Made by a program: the position numbers and the translations under genes. Positions 51,967 to 61,144 of a stretch of DNA of 64,000 nucleotides are shown piece after piece. Each line of letters opens with the position of its first letter. The stretch's first letter is position 1. The notes beneath the pieces were generated by a model, which did not search any database, had not been told where the DNA came from, and worked only from the letters and a program-made list of their open reading frames with translations. Origin of the DNA: Mobilicoccus pelagius NBRC 104925 (GTDB lineage Bacteria; Actinomycetota; Actinomycetes; Actinomycetales; Dermatophilaceae); NCBI RefSeq assembly GCF_000247995.1, contig NZ_BAFE01000089.1, forward strand, positions 62,001 to 126,000, read 5' to 3'.

Positions 51967-53049
51967 TCAGCGGCGACCGGAGGCGGCCCGAGCGGTCGTG
52001 GCCAGTCGCCAGCGGTCGAGCAGACCGGCCGCAGCGCCCGACTCGATCGCGGTACGCGCCCGGTCGACGCCGTCGCCGAGTGCGGCCACGAAAGTGTCCT
52101 GATCCTGCACCCGTGCCGATCCGTGGGTGAGCGCGAGGGCGATGCCGGCGTTGAGGAGGACGGCGTCGCGGACGGCCGTCATCGTGCCCGCCGTGTCCCC
52201 GTCGAGCAACCTACGAGCGACCCCTGCGTTGTGCACGGCGTCTCCGCCACGCAGCGAGTCCAGCGGGTGGCGGGACAGACCGACGGCCTCCGGCGCGGCC
52301 ACGAGCTTCTCGACGTGGCCGCCACCGACCCACCACACGTCGGACTCGGTGGTGACGGTCAGTTCGTCGAGGCCGTCCCGGCCCCGGAACACCGCGGCCT
52401 GGCGACCGCGGTCGGCGAACACCCCGGCCACGAGCGGGGCCGCGTGCTCGAACGCCACCCCGACCGCCGCATACGTCGGTTGAGCGGGGTTCGTGAGCGG
52501 GCCGAGGAGGTTGAACACGGTGGGGATGCCGAGTTCCCGACGGCTCTCCGCGGCGTGCCGCATGGAGGGGTGGAAGTCCTGGGCGAAACAGAAGGTGATG
52601 CCCACCTCGTGGGCGACCTCGACGATCCCGCGCGGCCCGAGACTGAGCATCACGCCCAGCTGTTCGAGGCAGTCGGCCGTCCCCGAGGAGGAGGACGCGG
52701 CCCGGTTGCCGTGCTTGACCACGGTGATCCCGGCGGCCGCGGCGACGATCGCCGACATCGTCGAGATGTTCACCGTGTTCTGCCGGTCGCCACCGGTGCC
52801 CACGATGTCGAGGCTCGGATTCGGCACCTCGATGCGTCGCGCGTGCGCGAGCATCTCGTCCGCCACGCCGACGAGTTCTGAGACCGAGACGCCCTTGGAC
52901 TGGAGGGCCACGACGAAACCGGCGACCTGGCTGGGGGTCGCCTCGCCCGTCATGATGCGGCCCATCGCCCAGGCCGCGGAGGCCGGGTCGAGATCCTCCC
53001 CGGCGATCAGCGCGGACAGGACCTCGGGCCAGGTGTGGGCCCGCTCCAC
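51967..53049 (-). CDS. trpD: Anthranilate phosphoribosyltransferase
   Basis: A 360-residue enzyme joining anthranilate to PRPP in tryptophan synthesis. Signature segments: MTGEATPSQVAGFVVALQSKG, LDIVGTGGDRQNTVNIST (PRPP loop, near residue 85), VVKHGNRAASSSSGTADCLEQLG, FCFAQDFHPSMRHAAESRRELG (quoted in part) and FNLLGPLTNPA. The GTG at 53049 is 5 bases after the upstream receiver gene's stop. The frame extends further up but homology starts with RAHTWPEVLSALIAG. Unlike in many bacteria, no other trp gene is beside it. Confidence 0.95.
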   Translation of the reverse strand: MERAHTWPEVLSALIAGEDLDPASAAWAMGRIMTGEATPSQVAGFVVALQSKGVSVSELVGVADEMLAHARRIEVPNPSLDIVGTGGDRQNTVNISTMSAIVAAAAGITVVKHGNRAASSSSGTADCLEQLGVMLSLGPRGIVEVAHEVGITFCFAQDFHPSMRHAAESRRELGIPTVFNLLGPLTNPAQPTYAAVGVAFEHAAPLVAGVFADRGRQAAVFRGRDGLDELTVTTESDVWWVGGGHVEKLVAAPEAVGLSRHPLDSLRGGDAVHNAGVARRLLDGDTAGTMTAVRDAVLLNAGIALALTHGSARVQDQDTFVAALGDGVDRARTAIESGAAAGLLDRWRLATTARAASGRR

Positions 53050-53054
53050 GGAGT

Positions 53055-53513
53055 TCAGTGGTCCGTGGGGTCCGGGAGCGCCCGTGCCACGTCGACGACG
53101 GCCTGCGACATGGTCAGGGCGTCGAACGGCTGGGCGACGGCGGCGTCGGCGTAGGACCAGGACGCGAGCCACGCATCCTGGGGGCGGCCGGTGAGGACGA
53201 CGACGGGCGGGCAGTCGAACACCTCGTGCTTGAGCTGGCGGCAGAGCCCGAGTCCACCGAGCGGTGCGGCCTCTCCGTCAAGGATGAGCACGTCGGCCCG
53301 GCCGTCGTGGACCGCCTCCAGGACGGCGGGCGCGGTGGCGCACTCGACCCAGGAGTCGATCTCGACGTCCGGAGCCGGTCGCCGGCCGACGGCGAGGCGT
53401 ACGGAGTCACGGGTGGTGCGGTCGTCACTGAACAGCAGGACACGCACCGAGCGACGCCCACCACGGGTGGGGTCGGACGAAGCGGTCGCCGTCTCGCTGC
53501 TGAGGCCTGTCAT
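53055..53513 (-). CDS. Single-domain response-regulator receiver protein (atypical)
   Basis: A 152-residue protein with one receiver domain and no output domain. The acidic pair is Asp30-Asp31 in LLFSDDRTT and the acceptor is Asp79 in VLILDGEAAPLGG. The conserved Lys before the final Pro is replaced by Gln (AVAQPFDA), so phosphorylation switching may be altered. No histidine kinase is adjacent. Five bases upstream of trpD and divergent from the cytochrome genes. TAGGAT lies 7 bases before the ATG. Confidence 0.8.
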   Translation of the reverse strand: MTGLSSETATASSDPTRGGRRSVRVLLFSDDRTTRDSVRLAVGRRPAPDVEIDSWVECATAPAVLEAVHDGRADVLILDGEAAPLGGLGLCRQLKHEVFDCPPVVVLTGRPQDAWLASWSYADAAVAQPFDALTMSQAVVDVARALPDPTDH

Positions 53514-53520
53514 GCGCCGA

Positions 53521-53526
53521 ATCCTA
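53521..53526 (-). promoter_or_regulatory. -10 box (TAGGAT) of a leaderless promoter for the receiver-trpD pair
   Basis: TAGGAT, seven bases, then ATG 53513 on the minus strand, with no ribosome site. Confidence 0.6.
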
Positions 53527-53912
53527 CCGATATCCCCCCACCTTCCGGAGCCGCACCCACCGGGCGACCCGCCGAGTGATCGGCCGCGCCCACGTCGGGG
53601 ACCCTCGGCGGCCGTGGGGCGGGCCACCACCTGTGGCCCACCGGACTCGACCCGAACCCTCCACCCGCGACACGCAGGGCGGCCGGAACGGGGTGGACGG
53701 CGCGCCTGCCCGCTCCCGGAGTGGTCGACCAGCGGGGCGGGGGCCGTGCACCGACGGCCCGCGTCTCGCGCGTCCGGCCGCACGGGAGACCCCCCGCCCG
53801 CCCCGTCGTGGGGGCGGTTCTCCTGGGGGACGAGCACCGTGAGCGGCCTCGTCACGTCCACCGGAAAGACACCCGCGGGTCCCTAACGTCCCAATCGATC
53901 CCCGACATGGCC
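53527..53912. other. Divergent region between the receiver gene and ctaE, no gene seen
   Basis: About 385 bases. Long open frames cross it on both strands, but they are Arg/Pro-rich and lack start signals. It should hold the regulatory sites of both flanking operons. I cannot point to an operator. Confidence 0.55.
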
Positions 53913-53918
53913 CATAAT
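53913..53918 (+). promoter_or_regulatory. -10 box (CATAAT) of the ctaE-qcrCAB operon, leaderless
   Basis: CATAAT ends 7 bases before the GTG at 53926. The first ATG of the frame (53917) overlaps this box and would lie upstream of the transcript start. Confidence 0.65.
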
Positions 53919-53925
53919 GGCGCCC

Positions 53926-54591
53926 GTGGCGACTGTTTCCTCTGCTCATACTCACTCACCGGGACCTCGACCGGGCACGACCCCGGGACACGGTCCCGTC
54001 ACCCGACCCGACATGGCCTCCGTGGGCACGATCGTGTGGTTGTCGAGCGAACTCATGTTCTTCGCGGGACTGTTCGCCATCTACTTCACGCTGCGATCCG
54101 TGCGCCCCGACCTCTGGGAGGCCGGCACCTCTCATCTCAACGTGCCCTTCGCGTTCGCGAACACGACGATCCTGGTCATCAGCTCCGTCTGGTGCCAGTT
54201 CGGCGTCGCGGCCGCAGAGCGCGGACAGGGCTCCCGCACGGGGCGCCTGTTCGAGTTCAAGAAGTGGGGCATGCGGGAGTGGTTCGTCCTGACGTACCTC
54301 TTCGGCTCGGTGTTCGTCGCCGGCCAGATCATGGAGTACGCCGAGCTCGCCTCGCACGGTCTGACCCTGTCGGCCAGCGCCTACACCTCGGCTTTCTACA
54401 TCACGACCGGCTTCCACGGCATCCACGTCATCGGCGGCCTCCTCGCGTTCCTCTTCATCATCGGCCGCAGCTTCACGACCCGCCGTTACACCCATCGACA
54501 GGCCACCGGCGCCATCGTCGTGTCCTACTACTGGCACTTCGTCGACGTCGTCTGGATCGCCCTGTTCGCCGTCATCTACATCCTCCAGTGA
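53926..54591 (+). CDS. ctaE: Cytochrome c oxidase subunit III (aa3 type)
   Basis: A 221-residue membrane protein with five transmembrane helices, the short actinobacterial form. Segments: [61 protein letters not shown] and [21 protein letters not shown] (each cited in part). It stabilises the CtaC/CtaD core. I prefer GTG 53926 because the earlier ATG falls inside the -10 box. First gene of ctaE-qcrC-qcrA-qcrB. Confidence 0.95.
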   Translation: MATVSSAHTHSPGPRPGTTPGHGPVTRPDMASVGTIVWLSSELMFFAGLFAIYFTLRSVRPDLWEAGTSHLNVPFAFANTTILVISSVWCQFGVAAAERGQGSRTGRLFEFKKWGMREWFVLTYLFGSVFVAGQIMEYAELASHGLTLSASAYTSAFYITTGFHGIHVIGGLLAFLFIIGRSFTTRRYTHRQATGAIVVSYYWHFVDVVWIALFAVIYILQ

Positions 54592-54661
54592 CGGCGCTCG
54601 CCCCCCTCTCGGCGACCCGAGCCCGTCCCGTCCCCGAATCCCCGATGTCAAGGATGCCCTC

Positions 54662-55459
54662 GTGACTGCCTCTACCGTGACCCGACGCCGGCACCCCGCG
54701 GTCCTTCTCGCCCTGCTCGTCGTCGCGCTCGTCGCCGTCGGCGGGGTGTACTCCCTCGTCTCCTCCGGAGGCCGGGCGACCGCGGACACGCGTTCGTACA
54801 CCGCGTCCGACGTCGCCGCCGGTTCCCGACTGTTCAAGGCCAACTGTTCCACGTGTCACGGCCAGCAGGCCCAGGGCACGACGGCCGGCCCGTCCCTCGT
54901 CGGTGTCGGTGCGGCCTCCGTCGACTTCCAGGTCGGCACCGGTCGTATGCCCCTCGCCGGACCCGGCGTGCAGGCCAAGCGCAACAGCCACGTCGCCTAC
55001 TCCGACGAGCAGATTCGTCAGCTCTCGGCGTACGTCGACTCCCTCGGCCCCGGCCCGGGCGTGCCCGACGAGAAGTACGCGAGCGGCGTCGGTGGCGACG
55101 TCGCCCGCGGTGGCGAGATCTACCGCGTGAACTGCGCCATGTGCCACAACTTCGCCGGTTCCGGAGGCGCCCTCACCCGCGGCAAGTTCGCCCCGCCGCT
55201 CAAGAACATCGAGGGCAAGCACATCTACGAGGCCATGCTCACCGGCCCGCAGTCCATGCCGGTCTTCGACGACGCCAACATCGACCCGCAGGCCAAGCGC
55301 GACATCATCGCCTACCTGCACCAGCTCGACCAGCGGAACAACTACGGCGGGCACAGCCTGGGCAACCTGGGCCCGGTGGCCGACGGTTTCTTCCTCTGGT
55401 TCTTCGCGATCCCCCTCATGATCGGGGCCGCCGTCTGGCTCGGCCGCAAGGCGGCCTGA
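54662..55459 (+). CDS. qcrC: Cytochrome bc1 complex dihaem cytochrome c subunit
   Basis: A 265-residue protein with an N-terminal anchor (about residues 14-31), two c-type haem sites CSTCH (near residue 61) and CAMCH (near residue 160), with Met ligand candidates in TGRMPLAGPG and GPQSMPVF, and a C-terminal transmembrane helix. The dihaem form replaces a separate cytochrome c and wires the bc1 complex directly to the aa3 oxidase in actinobacteria. GTG start 70 bases after ctaE. Confidence 0.96.
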   Translation: MTASTVTRRRHPAVLLALLVVALVAVGGVYSLVSSGGRATADTRSYTASDVAAGSRLFKANCSTCHGQQAQGTTAGPSLVGVGAASVDFQVGTGRMPLAGPGVQAKRNSHVAYSDEQIRQLSAYVDSLGPGPGVPDEKYASGVGGDVARGGEIYRVNCAMCHNFAGSGGALTRGKFAPPLKNIEGKHIYEAMLTGPQSMPVFDDANIDPQAKRDIIAYLHQLDQRNNYGGHSLGNLGPVADGFFLWFFAIPLMIGAAVWLGRKAA

Positions 55460-55462
55460 TCC

Positions 55463-56647
55463 ATGACGACACCCCGCAGGCACCACAGCGACAGGAACGA
55501 TGACATGAACGAGAACGGCACCACTCCGGGAGGGGAGCGCCCGGCCCACGGCAGCTCCGCCGCTCCGGTCGGCCGTGACCTCGCCGGAGACTCCGACCAC
55601 ACGGGGGTCGTGGACACGCTTCCCGACAGGTTCGAGAACCCCGGCCTCCCGCCGCACGTCCTCCGACACGCGGACGTCGACCCCAAGGCCGCCAAGCGCG
55701 CCGAGCGTCAGGTCCTGGCGCTGTTCACGCTGTCGGTGATCGGCTCGATCGGGTTCATCGTCGCCTACCTCATGCTCGACATGAAGGACATGGTGTTCGT
55801 CCCCGTCTTCGGGCGCATCAGCGTGCAGCACAGCCTCCTCGGCATCTGCCTCGCCCTCAGCCTCCTCGGGATCGGGCTCGGCGCGGTCCACTGGGCCAAG
55901 ACGCTCATGCCCGACACGGAGGAGATCGAGGACCGTCACCCCACGGCTTCCTCCCCCGAGACGCGTGCGGAGCTCGCCGAGACCCTTGGCGAGGGCTACC
56001 GCGGCAGCCAGCTCGGCCGTCGTCCCATGATCGGCGCCCTCGGCGCCACCGCTCTCGGCCTCTTCGCGCTGCCCCCGCTGTTCCCGATCGTCGGTGGCCT
56101 CGGCCACCTCCCCCGCCGCGAACTGCACCACACGTTCTGGCAGAAGGGGATGCGTCTCATGCGGGACCCGCAGATGACGCCGATCCGCGCCGACGAGGTC
56201 CACCTGGGCGCCGTCTTCCACGTCCTCCCCGAGGGCATCGACTCGGCCCCCAAGGAGCCCGAGGAGGGTCAGCACTTCGAGCACGACGAGGACCTCAACC
56301 TCCTCCAGCGCAAGGCCAAGGCCGCCGTGCTGCTCATGCGCCTCGACCCCAAGGACTTCAAGAGCGAGAAGGCCCGTGACTGGGGTCACGACGGCATCGT
56401 CGCCTACAACAAGATCTGCACCCACGCCGGATGCCCCGTGGGCCTGTACGAGCAGCAGACGCACCACCTTCTCTGCCCGTGCCACCAGTCCACCTTCGAC
56501 GTCACGCAGGACTGCAAGGTCGTGTTCGGCCCGGCCAAGCGCCCCCTGCCGCAGTTGAAGATCACCGTCGACGACGAGGGGTACCTCGTGGCGGCCCAGC
56601 CGTTCATGGAGCCCGTCGGCCCGAGCTTCTGGAGTCGTGAGCGATGA
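55463..56647 (+). CDS. qcrA: Cytochrome bc1 complex Rieske iron-sulfur subunit
   Basis: A 394-residue protein with three N-terminal transmembrane helices (about residues 83-105, 120-138 and 190-210), the actinobacterial form, then the Rieske domain: cluster motifs CTHAGCPVGLY and CPCHQSTFD (two Cys and two His). It takes electrons from menaquinol. ATG 55463 is 3 bases after the qcrC stop. The ATG at 55505, with AGGA upstream, is an equally possible start. The stop overlaps qcrB. Confidence 0.95.
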   Translation: MTTPRRHHSDRNDDMNENGTTPGGERPAHGSSAAPVGRDLAGDSDHTGVVDTLPDRFENPGLPPHVLRHADVDPKAAKRAERQVLALFTLSVIGSIGFIVAYLMLDMKDMVFVPVFGRISVQHSLLGICLALSLLGIGLGAVHWAKTLMPDTEEIEDRHPTASSPETRAELAETLGEGYRGSQLGRRPMIGALGATALGLFALPPLFPIVGGLGHLPRRELHHTFWQKGMRLMRDPQMTPIRADEVHLGAVFHVLPEGIDSAPKEPEEGQHFEHDEDLNLLQRKAKAAVLLMRLDPKDFKSEKARDWGHDGIVAYNKICTHAGCPVGLYEQQTHHLLCPCHQSTFDVTQDCKVVFGPAKRPLPQLKITVDDEGYLVAAQPFMEPVGPSFWSRER

Positions 56648-58377
56648 GCACCCAAGCAACCGCCCGCGCGGCCGATCGGCTTCGCGCCGAGGAGCCGACG
56701 CCCCGCCGTGGCCGCGGCGCCCGCGAAGGATCCGTCGCGAACTGGTTCGACGAGCGCACGGGCCTCGCAGGCCCCATGCGCTACCTCATGCGCAAGGTCT
56801 TCCCGGACCACTGGTCGTTCATGCTCGGTGAAGTCGCGATGTACTCGATGATCGTCGCGCTCATCTCCGGCGTGGCGCTCACGCTGTGGTTCGTCCCCTC
56901 CCAGGGCGAGGTCCACTACAACGGGCCTTACGCCCCTCTCAACGGAATCCTCATGAGCGAGGCGTACGCCTCCACGCTCAAGATCTCGTTCGAGGTGCCC
57001 GGCGGTCTCCTCATCCGTCAGGTCCATCACTGGGCGGCGCTCTTCTTCGTCGCCGCGGTCGGCATGCACATGGCCCGCGTGTTCTTCACCGGCGCCTTCC
57101 GCAAGCCCCGTGAGATCAACTGGGTCATCGGCTGCGTCCTGCTGCTCCTCGCCATGATCGAGGGCTTCGCTGGCTACTCCCTCCCCGACGACCTGCTCTC
57201 CGGCACCGGCCTCCGCGTCATGGAGGGCTTCGTCGAGTCGACGCCGATCCTCGGTTCGTACGTCAGCTACATCATGTTCGGCGGCGCCTTCCCCGGCGAT
57301 ATCATCATCCCGCGCCTCTACATGGCGCACATGCTGCTCGTCCCGGCTCTGCTCATCGGTCTGTTCACGGCGCACCTCGTGCTCGTCATGGTCCACAAGC
57401 ACACGCAGTACCCCGGCCCGGGTCGCACGAACGACAACGTCGTCGGCTTCCGCGTGATGCCCGTCTACGCCGCCAAGGCCGGTGGGTTCTTCTTCATCGT
57501 CTTCGGCATCATCAGCCTCATCTCGGGTCTCGTGACGATCAACCCGGTGTGGGCCTACGGTCCGTACGACCCCTCCCCCGTCACCGCGGGCGTCCAGCCC
57601 GACTGGTACATGGGCTTCGCCGACGGCGCGCTCCGCCTGCTGCCGGGGTGGCTCGAGTTCACGATCTTCCGCTACACGCTGTCGCTCAACGTGGCGCTCG
57701 GTTCGATCGTGCTCCTGCCGCTCGTGTTCACCCTGGCGGGGGCCTACCCGTTCCTCGAGGCCTGGGTCACCGGTGACAAGCGCGAGCACCACCTGCTCGA
57801 CCGCCCGCGCAACCGCCCGGTCCGCACCGGCATCGGCATCGGCGCCCTCATCGCCTACCTGGTGATGTTCTTCGCCGCCGGCAACGACATCATGGCAATC
57901 AAACTGGGTCTGTCGATCAACGACATCACTCACGTCCTGCGGTTCCTGTTCTTCGCCGGTCCGATCCTCGGCTTCTGGCTGACGAAGCGCATCTGCCTCT
58001 CTCTCCAGCGTGCCGACCGCGACCTCGTGCTCCACGGCAAGGAGAGCGGCCGCATCGTCCGAACGGCGGGTGGCGAGTTCCGCGAGTACCACGAGCCGCT
58101 CGATCAGTACGAGATGTGGAAGCTCGTCGGTCACGAGAGCCCGGCCCCGCTGGAGCTCACGGACGGTAAGGACTCGCGCGGTGTGGCCACCCCCACCGCC
58201 CGCAAGGACAAGCGCCGCGCCGCCTGGTCCCGGTTCTTCTTCAAGGACCGCGTCGCGCCCGTCACTCCTGCGGAGCTCGAGTCGGCGCACGCGCACCACG
58301 ATCAGGCGGATGACCGCGCGCTCCTCGCCGGCCATGACGCCACGCACGACGAGATCCTCGAGGACGCCAAGCACTGA
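56644..58377 (+). CDS. qcrB: Cytochrome bc1 complex cytochrome b subunit
   Basis: A 577-residue protein with eight core transmembrane helices. Haem ligands sit in QVHHWAALFFVAAVGMHMARV (about residue 125-145, quoted in part) and MAHMLLVPALLIGLFTAHL. The quinol site PDWYMGFADG replaces PEWY. A long C-terminal extension after the last helix is typical of actinobacteria. The QcrB of mycobacteria is the target of imidazopyridine-type inhibitors. ATGA overlap with qcrA. Confidence 0.97.
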   Translation: MSTQATARAADRLRAEEPTPRRGRGAREGSVANWFDERTGLAGPMRYLMRKVFPDHWSFMLGEVAMYSMIVALISGVALTLWFVPSQGEVHYNGPYAPLNGILMSEAYASTLKISFEVPGGLLIRQVHHWAALFFVAAVGMHMARVFFTGAFRKPREINWVIGCVLLLLAMIEGFAGYSLPDDLLSGTGLRVMEGFVESTPILGSYVSYIMFGGAFPGDIIIPRLYMAHMLLVPALLIGLFTAHLVLVMVHKHTQYPGPGRTNDNVVGFRVMPVYAAKAGGFFFIVFGIISLISGLVTINPVWAYGPYDPSPVTAGVQPDWYMGFADGALRLLPGWLEFTIFRYTLSLNVALGSIVLLPLVFTLAGAYPFLEAWVTGDKREHHLLDRPRNRPVRTGIGIGALIAYLVMFFAAGNDIMAIKLGLSINDITHVLRFLFFAGPILGFWLTKRICLSLQRADRDLVLHGKESGRIVRTAGGEFREYHEPLDQYEMWKLVGHESPAPLELTDGKDSRGVATPTARKDKRRAAWSRFFFKDRVAPVTPAELESAHAHHDQADDRALLAGHDATHDEILEDAKH

Positions 58378-58398
58378 TCGGCGATCTCGACTCTCGAC

Positions 58399-58430
58399 GC
58401 GGGCCCCGCACCTCACGGTGCGGGGCCCGC
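58399..58430 (+). terminator. Perfect 14-bp hairpin after qcrB
   Basis: Arms 58399-58412 and 58417-58430 pair fully around TCAC, 21 bases past the qcrB stop. It marks the end of the ctaE-qcrCAB operon. Confidence 0.85.
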
Positions 58431-58705
58431 TCTCGATTCGGGACGAATCGCGACGAAGGAGAATGCGGGTCACCGCCTCCCGGCACCCCCCGGATCGCCA
58501 CGTCGCTCTCGCCCCTCCCTTCATGGCCAGGCGGCCCTTGACGCAGGCCCGCGAGGAGTCCGGCCTGGCGTGGCCGTCCTCCGCCGCCGGTCGCGTGGAA
58601 GAGAGCGAGGAGCACCACCACGCAGCGCGCAGGCCCCGACGGCGGGCTGCCGTCGTGTCTCTCCCCGTCTGCGTCGGAATCGTGCACCATGGGAGGGTGA
58701 CCGTC

Positions 58706-59047
58706 ATGGATCTCACGAGGGAGGAGTTCGAGGACCTCGTCGCCGACGCTCTCGATGCCGTACCCACCGAACTCATCGACATGCTCGAGAACCTCGTGTT
58801 CCTCGTCGAGGACGAGCCGGAGTCGGGTGAGGAGCTCCTCGGCGTTTACGAGGGTGTGCCCCGAACCGAGCGCATGTGGGGCGACCTCGGTCTGCCCGAT
58901 CGCATCACGATCTTCCGCGGTCCCCTGCTGCGCATGTGCCGGACCCACGAGGAGGTCGCGCACGAGGTGACCGTCACCGTCGTGCACGAGATCGCCCACC
59001 ACTTCGGCATCGACGACGGACGACTCCACGCCCTGGGCTGGGGCTGA
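58706..59047 (+). CDS. Minimal zincin metallopeptidase family protein (DUF1025 type)
   Basis: A 113-residue acidic protein with DLTREEFEDLVADALDAVP, DLGLPDRITIFRGPLLR and the zinc motif VVHEIAHHFGIDD (HExxHxxGxxD) at the C-terminus. The family is very common next to unrelated genes in actinobacteria, with a proteolytic role only predicted. ATG 58706 has GGGAGG upstream. A GTG three codons earlier is possible. The 275 bases before it, after the terminator, hold no gene I can support. Confidence 0.88.
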   Translation: MDLTREEFEDLVADALDAVPTELIDMLENLVFLVEDEPESGEELLGVYEGVPRTERMWGDLGLPDRITIFRGPLLRMCRTHEEVAHEVTVTVVHEIAHHFGIDDGRLHALGWG

Positions 59048-59640
59048 CGACACAGCGTTTGGTCTCCGCCACCGGTCGACGGCTGCTCCGTCTCGACCTC
59101 CCCATACGGAGCCACGCAGGGAGGCGCTGCGACCGGACGGCGCGCGACGTTCGGGACCCCACGGCCCGACCCCGGAACCCCCTGAGAGGGCTCCTCGACG
59201 AAGGGACACATGCCTCGGGAAGAGGCGCAGCGGGCCGGTAGGAGTCCTCCACGACGACAGGGGCGTCTTCTCCCGCAGTGGCCTGCGACCCCCTGTGATC
59301 CCGCGTCGTCGCTCGGGGCCCCGGACAAGACGTACCGTCGAGTGTCGGCGGGGCCGCCATGGGGCACCGAAAACGGCTCCGGGGCAGGCGCAGCATCGAC
59401 GCGGTCACCGACGCAGCACCATGCGGGCGCGCGCCGTCACACCCACTGCCTCGAGCAGGGGTGGCCGGCCCGCCCGAGCCGCCGTCACACGGCGTCTCCG
59501 GAGGCGTCAGGCCCACCCGTCGCTGCCGACGTCGCCTCCCCACACGCGGCACCTCACGGACGCCTCGCGTCGGCACGGCGACCCACCGACTCCGGGTCTC
59601 GGGCGGTAACGGATGCGGTCGCGTCAGGGCGGTCCGACGA
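59048..59640. other. Intergenic stretch of about 590 bases, no gene seen
   Basis: Lies between the converging metallopeptidase and L,D-transpeptidase genes. Open frames exist on both strands, but their predicted proteins are Arg/Pro/Ser-rich without domains or start signals. No clear hairpin, RNA gene or repeat. Local GC is similar to coding DNA, so a very diverged relic cannot be ruled out. Confidence 0.55.
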
Positions 59641-60978
59641 TCAAGGAGTGGTGGTCTCCGACGTCGTGGGGCCCGTCTCCTGATCCTGCGGACCCTCGGA
59701 GGCCTGGTCGGACGAAGAACCGGACGGTGAGCCCGAAGACGTGGGCGAGGCCGACGTGGGCGTCGGGCGCGGGGCCTTCTTCGCCAGCGCGCTACGTGCA
59801 CGCCACTCCTTCGCGGAGAACAGCCACACCGAGAGGCCGTCGCCCGGCTTCATGCGCCGCGAGGAGCCCGTGAACTCGACGACGTCACCGACGATCGTGC
59901 CGCGGTAGAGCTGCGCGGCCGCCGACGGGCCGAGGTTGACGCATCCGTGACTCACGTTGCGACGACCCTGCGCCCACACCGACCAGGGCGCCGCGTGGAG
60001 GAACTCCCCCGTGTTCGTCACGCGCATCGCGTACTTGACCTCGGTGCGGTAGTAGTTGGGGTCCCCCTCCGAGACGCCGAGCGTCCCCGAGTCCATGACG
60101 TACTCCGCGTGCTTCTCTGTGATGACCTTCGTGCCCGAACGGGTCTCCCACGAGGGCGTCGCCCTGCCCGCGCTGATGGGGTAACTGGCGATCCGCCTGC
60201 CATCGTCCGAGACGGACATGACATGACTTGCGAGGTCGACCCGCATGATCCTCGCGCGATCGGCGATGGAGAACTCTGCTCCCTTGTCCTCCGTCACCCA
60301 TTTGTCCGTGCCGGTGGAGACCCCGGTGAGCGGGGCGGACACCTTGATCTTGGTGCCCGGCTTCCAGTACGAGTCGGGCCTCCACATGAACTGGCGCTCG
60401 TCCAACCATCCCCACGAGCCCTTCTGCGCCGGCGTCACCTTGATGCGCATCCGCTTTTCGACGTCCGCGCGCATCTGGGGGCTGCTCACGGCACTGTCGA
60501 AGGTCACCATCACCGGCATGCCCACCCCGACGGTCACCCCGTCGGGTGTGACACGGTAGGTCGCCTCCACCTTGGGTTTGAGCGTCGTGAACGCCACCTC
60601 GCGCCGGGAGACCTCACCCTCCTCGTTCTTCGCCGTCGCCGCCCACCGATAGGGGGCGTTCGGCACGAGTCGCGTGTCGGCCGAGGTGCTCCAGACTCCG
60701 TCGACGACCTTGCCGGGGACGACCTTGCCGTCGGCGCCGGTGAGACGCACCATGACGAGCTCGCCGTCCTCGGCCTTCACCGTAAGGCGCTGATCGGGCT
60801 TGACGTTCTTGGTGTTCTCCTTGACGGAGAACACCAGGTCCGCCGGCGGTGCCGGCGGAGGATTGTCGGCCCCCCCGACGCCTCCGGACGAACTGCACCC
60901 CGCGACGAGCAGGAGCGACGTCATCGCCATCCCGACGCCCACGCGGCGTCCACGCTTCATCCCTGTGTTCGGGAGCAC
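59641..60978 (-). CDS. L,D-transpeptidase lipoprotein with Ig-like domains
   Basis: A 445-residue cell-wall enzyme making 3-3 peptidoglycan crosslinks. Lipobox LLVAGC near residue 27 (anchored outside), two Ig-like domains (about residues 50-270), then the YkuD domain with catalytic HGCVN near residue 345 in RRNVSHGCVNLGPS and upstream His in GEFLHAAPWS. A Ser/Thr/Pro-rich tail of about 45 residues follows. Layout matches LdtMt2-type enzymes. GTG 60978 is chosen because AGGAGGAA lies 5 bases upstream. The ATG at 60960 has no such site. Confidence 0.92.
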   Translation of the reverse strand: MLPNTGMKRGRRVGVGMAMTSLLLVAGCSSSGGVGGADNPPPAPPADLVFSVKENTKNVKPDQRLTVKAEDGELVMVRLTGADGKVVPGKVVDGVWSTSADTRLVPNAPYRWAATAKNEEGEVSRREVAFTTLKPKVEATYRVTPDGVTVGVGMPVMVTFDSAVSSPQMRADVEKRMRIKVTPAQKGSWGWLDERQFMWRPDSYWKPGTKIKVSAPLTGVSTGTDKWVTEDKGAEFSIADRARIMRVDLASHVMSVSDDGRRIASYPISAGRATPSWETRSGTKVITEKHAEYVMDSGTLGVSEGDPNYYRTEVKYAMRVTNTGEFLHAAPWSVWAQGRRNVSHGCVNLGPSAAAQLYRGTIVGDVVEFTGSSRRMKPGDGLSVWLFSAKEWRARSALAKKAPRPTPTSASPTSSGSPSGSSSDQASEGPQDQETGPTTSETTTP

Positions 60979-61144
60979 CCAGCTTCCTCCTGCCGACCGA
61001 TCTCTCACGGCCCCTCATGACTGTCGCCGTCACGGCTCGGATGACCCCCACCCGGTGAGCGGCGTCCGCGTTCGGCACTCCGTCCATGGTGGCCCATCCG
61101 CAGGCCCGTTTCCAGCGGTGACATACAACAACCCCGCAACAAAA

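Noticed and set aside
53721-54665. 314-residue frame overlapping ctaE
   Set aside because: It is out of frame with ctaE and its product is Arg/His/Pro-rich, while ctaE shows clear subunit III helices.
54572-58782. Long open frames antisense to the qcr operon
   Set aside because: Complement of qcrC, qcrA and qcrB, which are certain. The antisense proteins are acidic without structure.
59048-59640. Open frames on both strands in this gap (for example 59210-59683)
   Set aside because: Arg/Pro/Ser-rich products, no start signal, no recognisable domain. Left as intergenic.
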